64,000 nucleotides of DNA from an uncultured Eubacteriales bacterium. Its GTDB lineage: Bacteria > Bacillota > Clostridia > Christensenellales > CAG-917. This document shows positions 63,829-64,000 of this stretch, piece by piece. Position 1 is the first letter of the stretch, and each line of letters opens with the position of its first letter. The stretch lies in assembly GCA_900544575.1 (NCBI GenBank), contig UQVO01000005.1, forward strand, positions 38,896-102,895. Direction: 5' to 3'. The position numbers and the translations under genes were made by a program. Below the pieces are notes generated by a model. It made no database searches, had not been told where the DNA came from, and saw nothing but the letters and a program-made list of their open reading frames with translations.

Positions 63829-63852
63829 AAATCCGCTTGTCAAGCGGATTTT
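63829..63852 (+). terminator. rnc operon terminator
   Basis: AAATCCGCTTG / CAAGCGGATTT followed by TTTCT. Confidence 0.88.
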
Positions 63853-63954
63853 TCTTTGATTTCGGGGTATGTTTCACAAGAATTTGATGTTTCGCGGATT
63901 TTGTGAAACATTTTCTTTTCCGCTTGTGCCCGCCGCGCGTGTATGGTATAATAT

Positions 63955-64000
63955 CTGTCTCTTATACACATCTGACGCTGCCGACGAATTAGACGGTGTA
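63955..64000. other. Untrimmed Illumina Nextera adapter and index (not genomic)
   Basis: 63955-63973 is the Tn5 mosaic end in read-through orientation (CTGTCTCTTATACACATCT), 63974-63987 completes the Nextera read adapter (GACGCTGCCGACGA), 63988-63995 ATTAGACG is an 8-base index (reverse complement CGTCTAAT, an i5 index I recall as S510), and GTGTA begins the flow-cell primer. Genomic sequence ends at about 63954, inside a promoter-like GGTATAATAT. Confidence 0.98.

Overview
This 64 kb window is a chromosomal segment of a GC-rich, spore-forming Firmicute of the class Clostridia, probably an uncultured gut-type lineage. The evidence is the spore gene set (spoVT, a spoVB-type flippase, gpr, ylbJ), a large Firmicutes-type SRP RNA, a DnaD/DnaI-type helicase loader pair, tRNA(Met) cytidine acetate ligase (tmcAL), and a pta-ackA acetate pathway. 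The last 46 bases are not genomic: they are an untrimmed Illumina Nextera adapter plus index, so the contig ends at about 63954.

Layout. 0-7 kb: guaB, folD, tRNA-Val, a membrane protein, an ArsR regulator, a flavoprotein, and a marR-M28 peptidase pair. 7-16 kb: dnaC/dnaI and dnaD on the minus strand, mnmM, queT under a preQ1 riboswitch, a flavin reductase-like protein, then the overlapping series spoVT-spoVB-mazG-dus. 16.7-20.1 kb: an accessory patch with an ABC transporter fusion, lying between a 21-nt tRNA-Ala 3' fragment and the intact tRNA-Ala. 20-29 kb: a GPH-type sugar transporter and a complete but unusual ATP synthase operon (atpB-E-F-A-G-D-C). 29-33 kb: nrdAB with likely NrdR boxes, then tRNA-Pro. 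33-38.5 kb: two exported, membrane-anchored proteins (propeller/SH3 and subtilisin) and a WG-repeat protein. 38.6-46 kb: rpsT, gpr, murI, an EF-G-like GTPase, a pyridoxamine kinase, SRP RNA and an ABC-2 exporter. 46.2-54 kb: tRNA-Gly, ileS, an RlmI-like methyltransferase, a RluA-type pseudouridine synthase, an acyl-CoA synthetase and a TIM-barrel epimerase. 54-64 kb: a sigma-region-4-like protein, ylbJ, a permuted GH3 glycosidase, tmcAL, pta-ackA and rpmF-plsX-rnc.

Four things stand out. (1) The ATP synthase has no separate delta subunit. The delta C-terminal domain is fused to the N-terminus of alpha, and subunit c carries a long N-terminal extension. (2) All four tRNA genes have an exact 21-nt copy of their own 3' end, with a terminator, placed 213-229 bp (or, for Ala, 3.3 kb) downstream. 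The break is always at the same T-loop base. Several terminators are also flanked on the far side by an inverted copy of the tRNA 3' arm. (3) At least six genes lacking a Shine-Dalgarno have a promoter whose -10 box ends 6-7 nt before the start codon, which predicts leaderless mRNAs. (4) The hairpin in front of spoVT contains that gene's own Shine-Dalgarno.

Long open frames antisense to ileS, the EF-G-like gene and the sugar transporter are codon-bias shadows and are not annotated.
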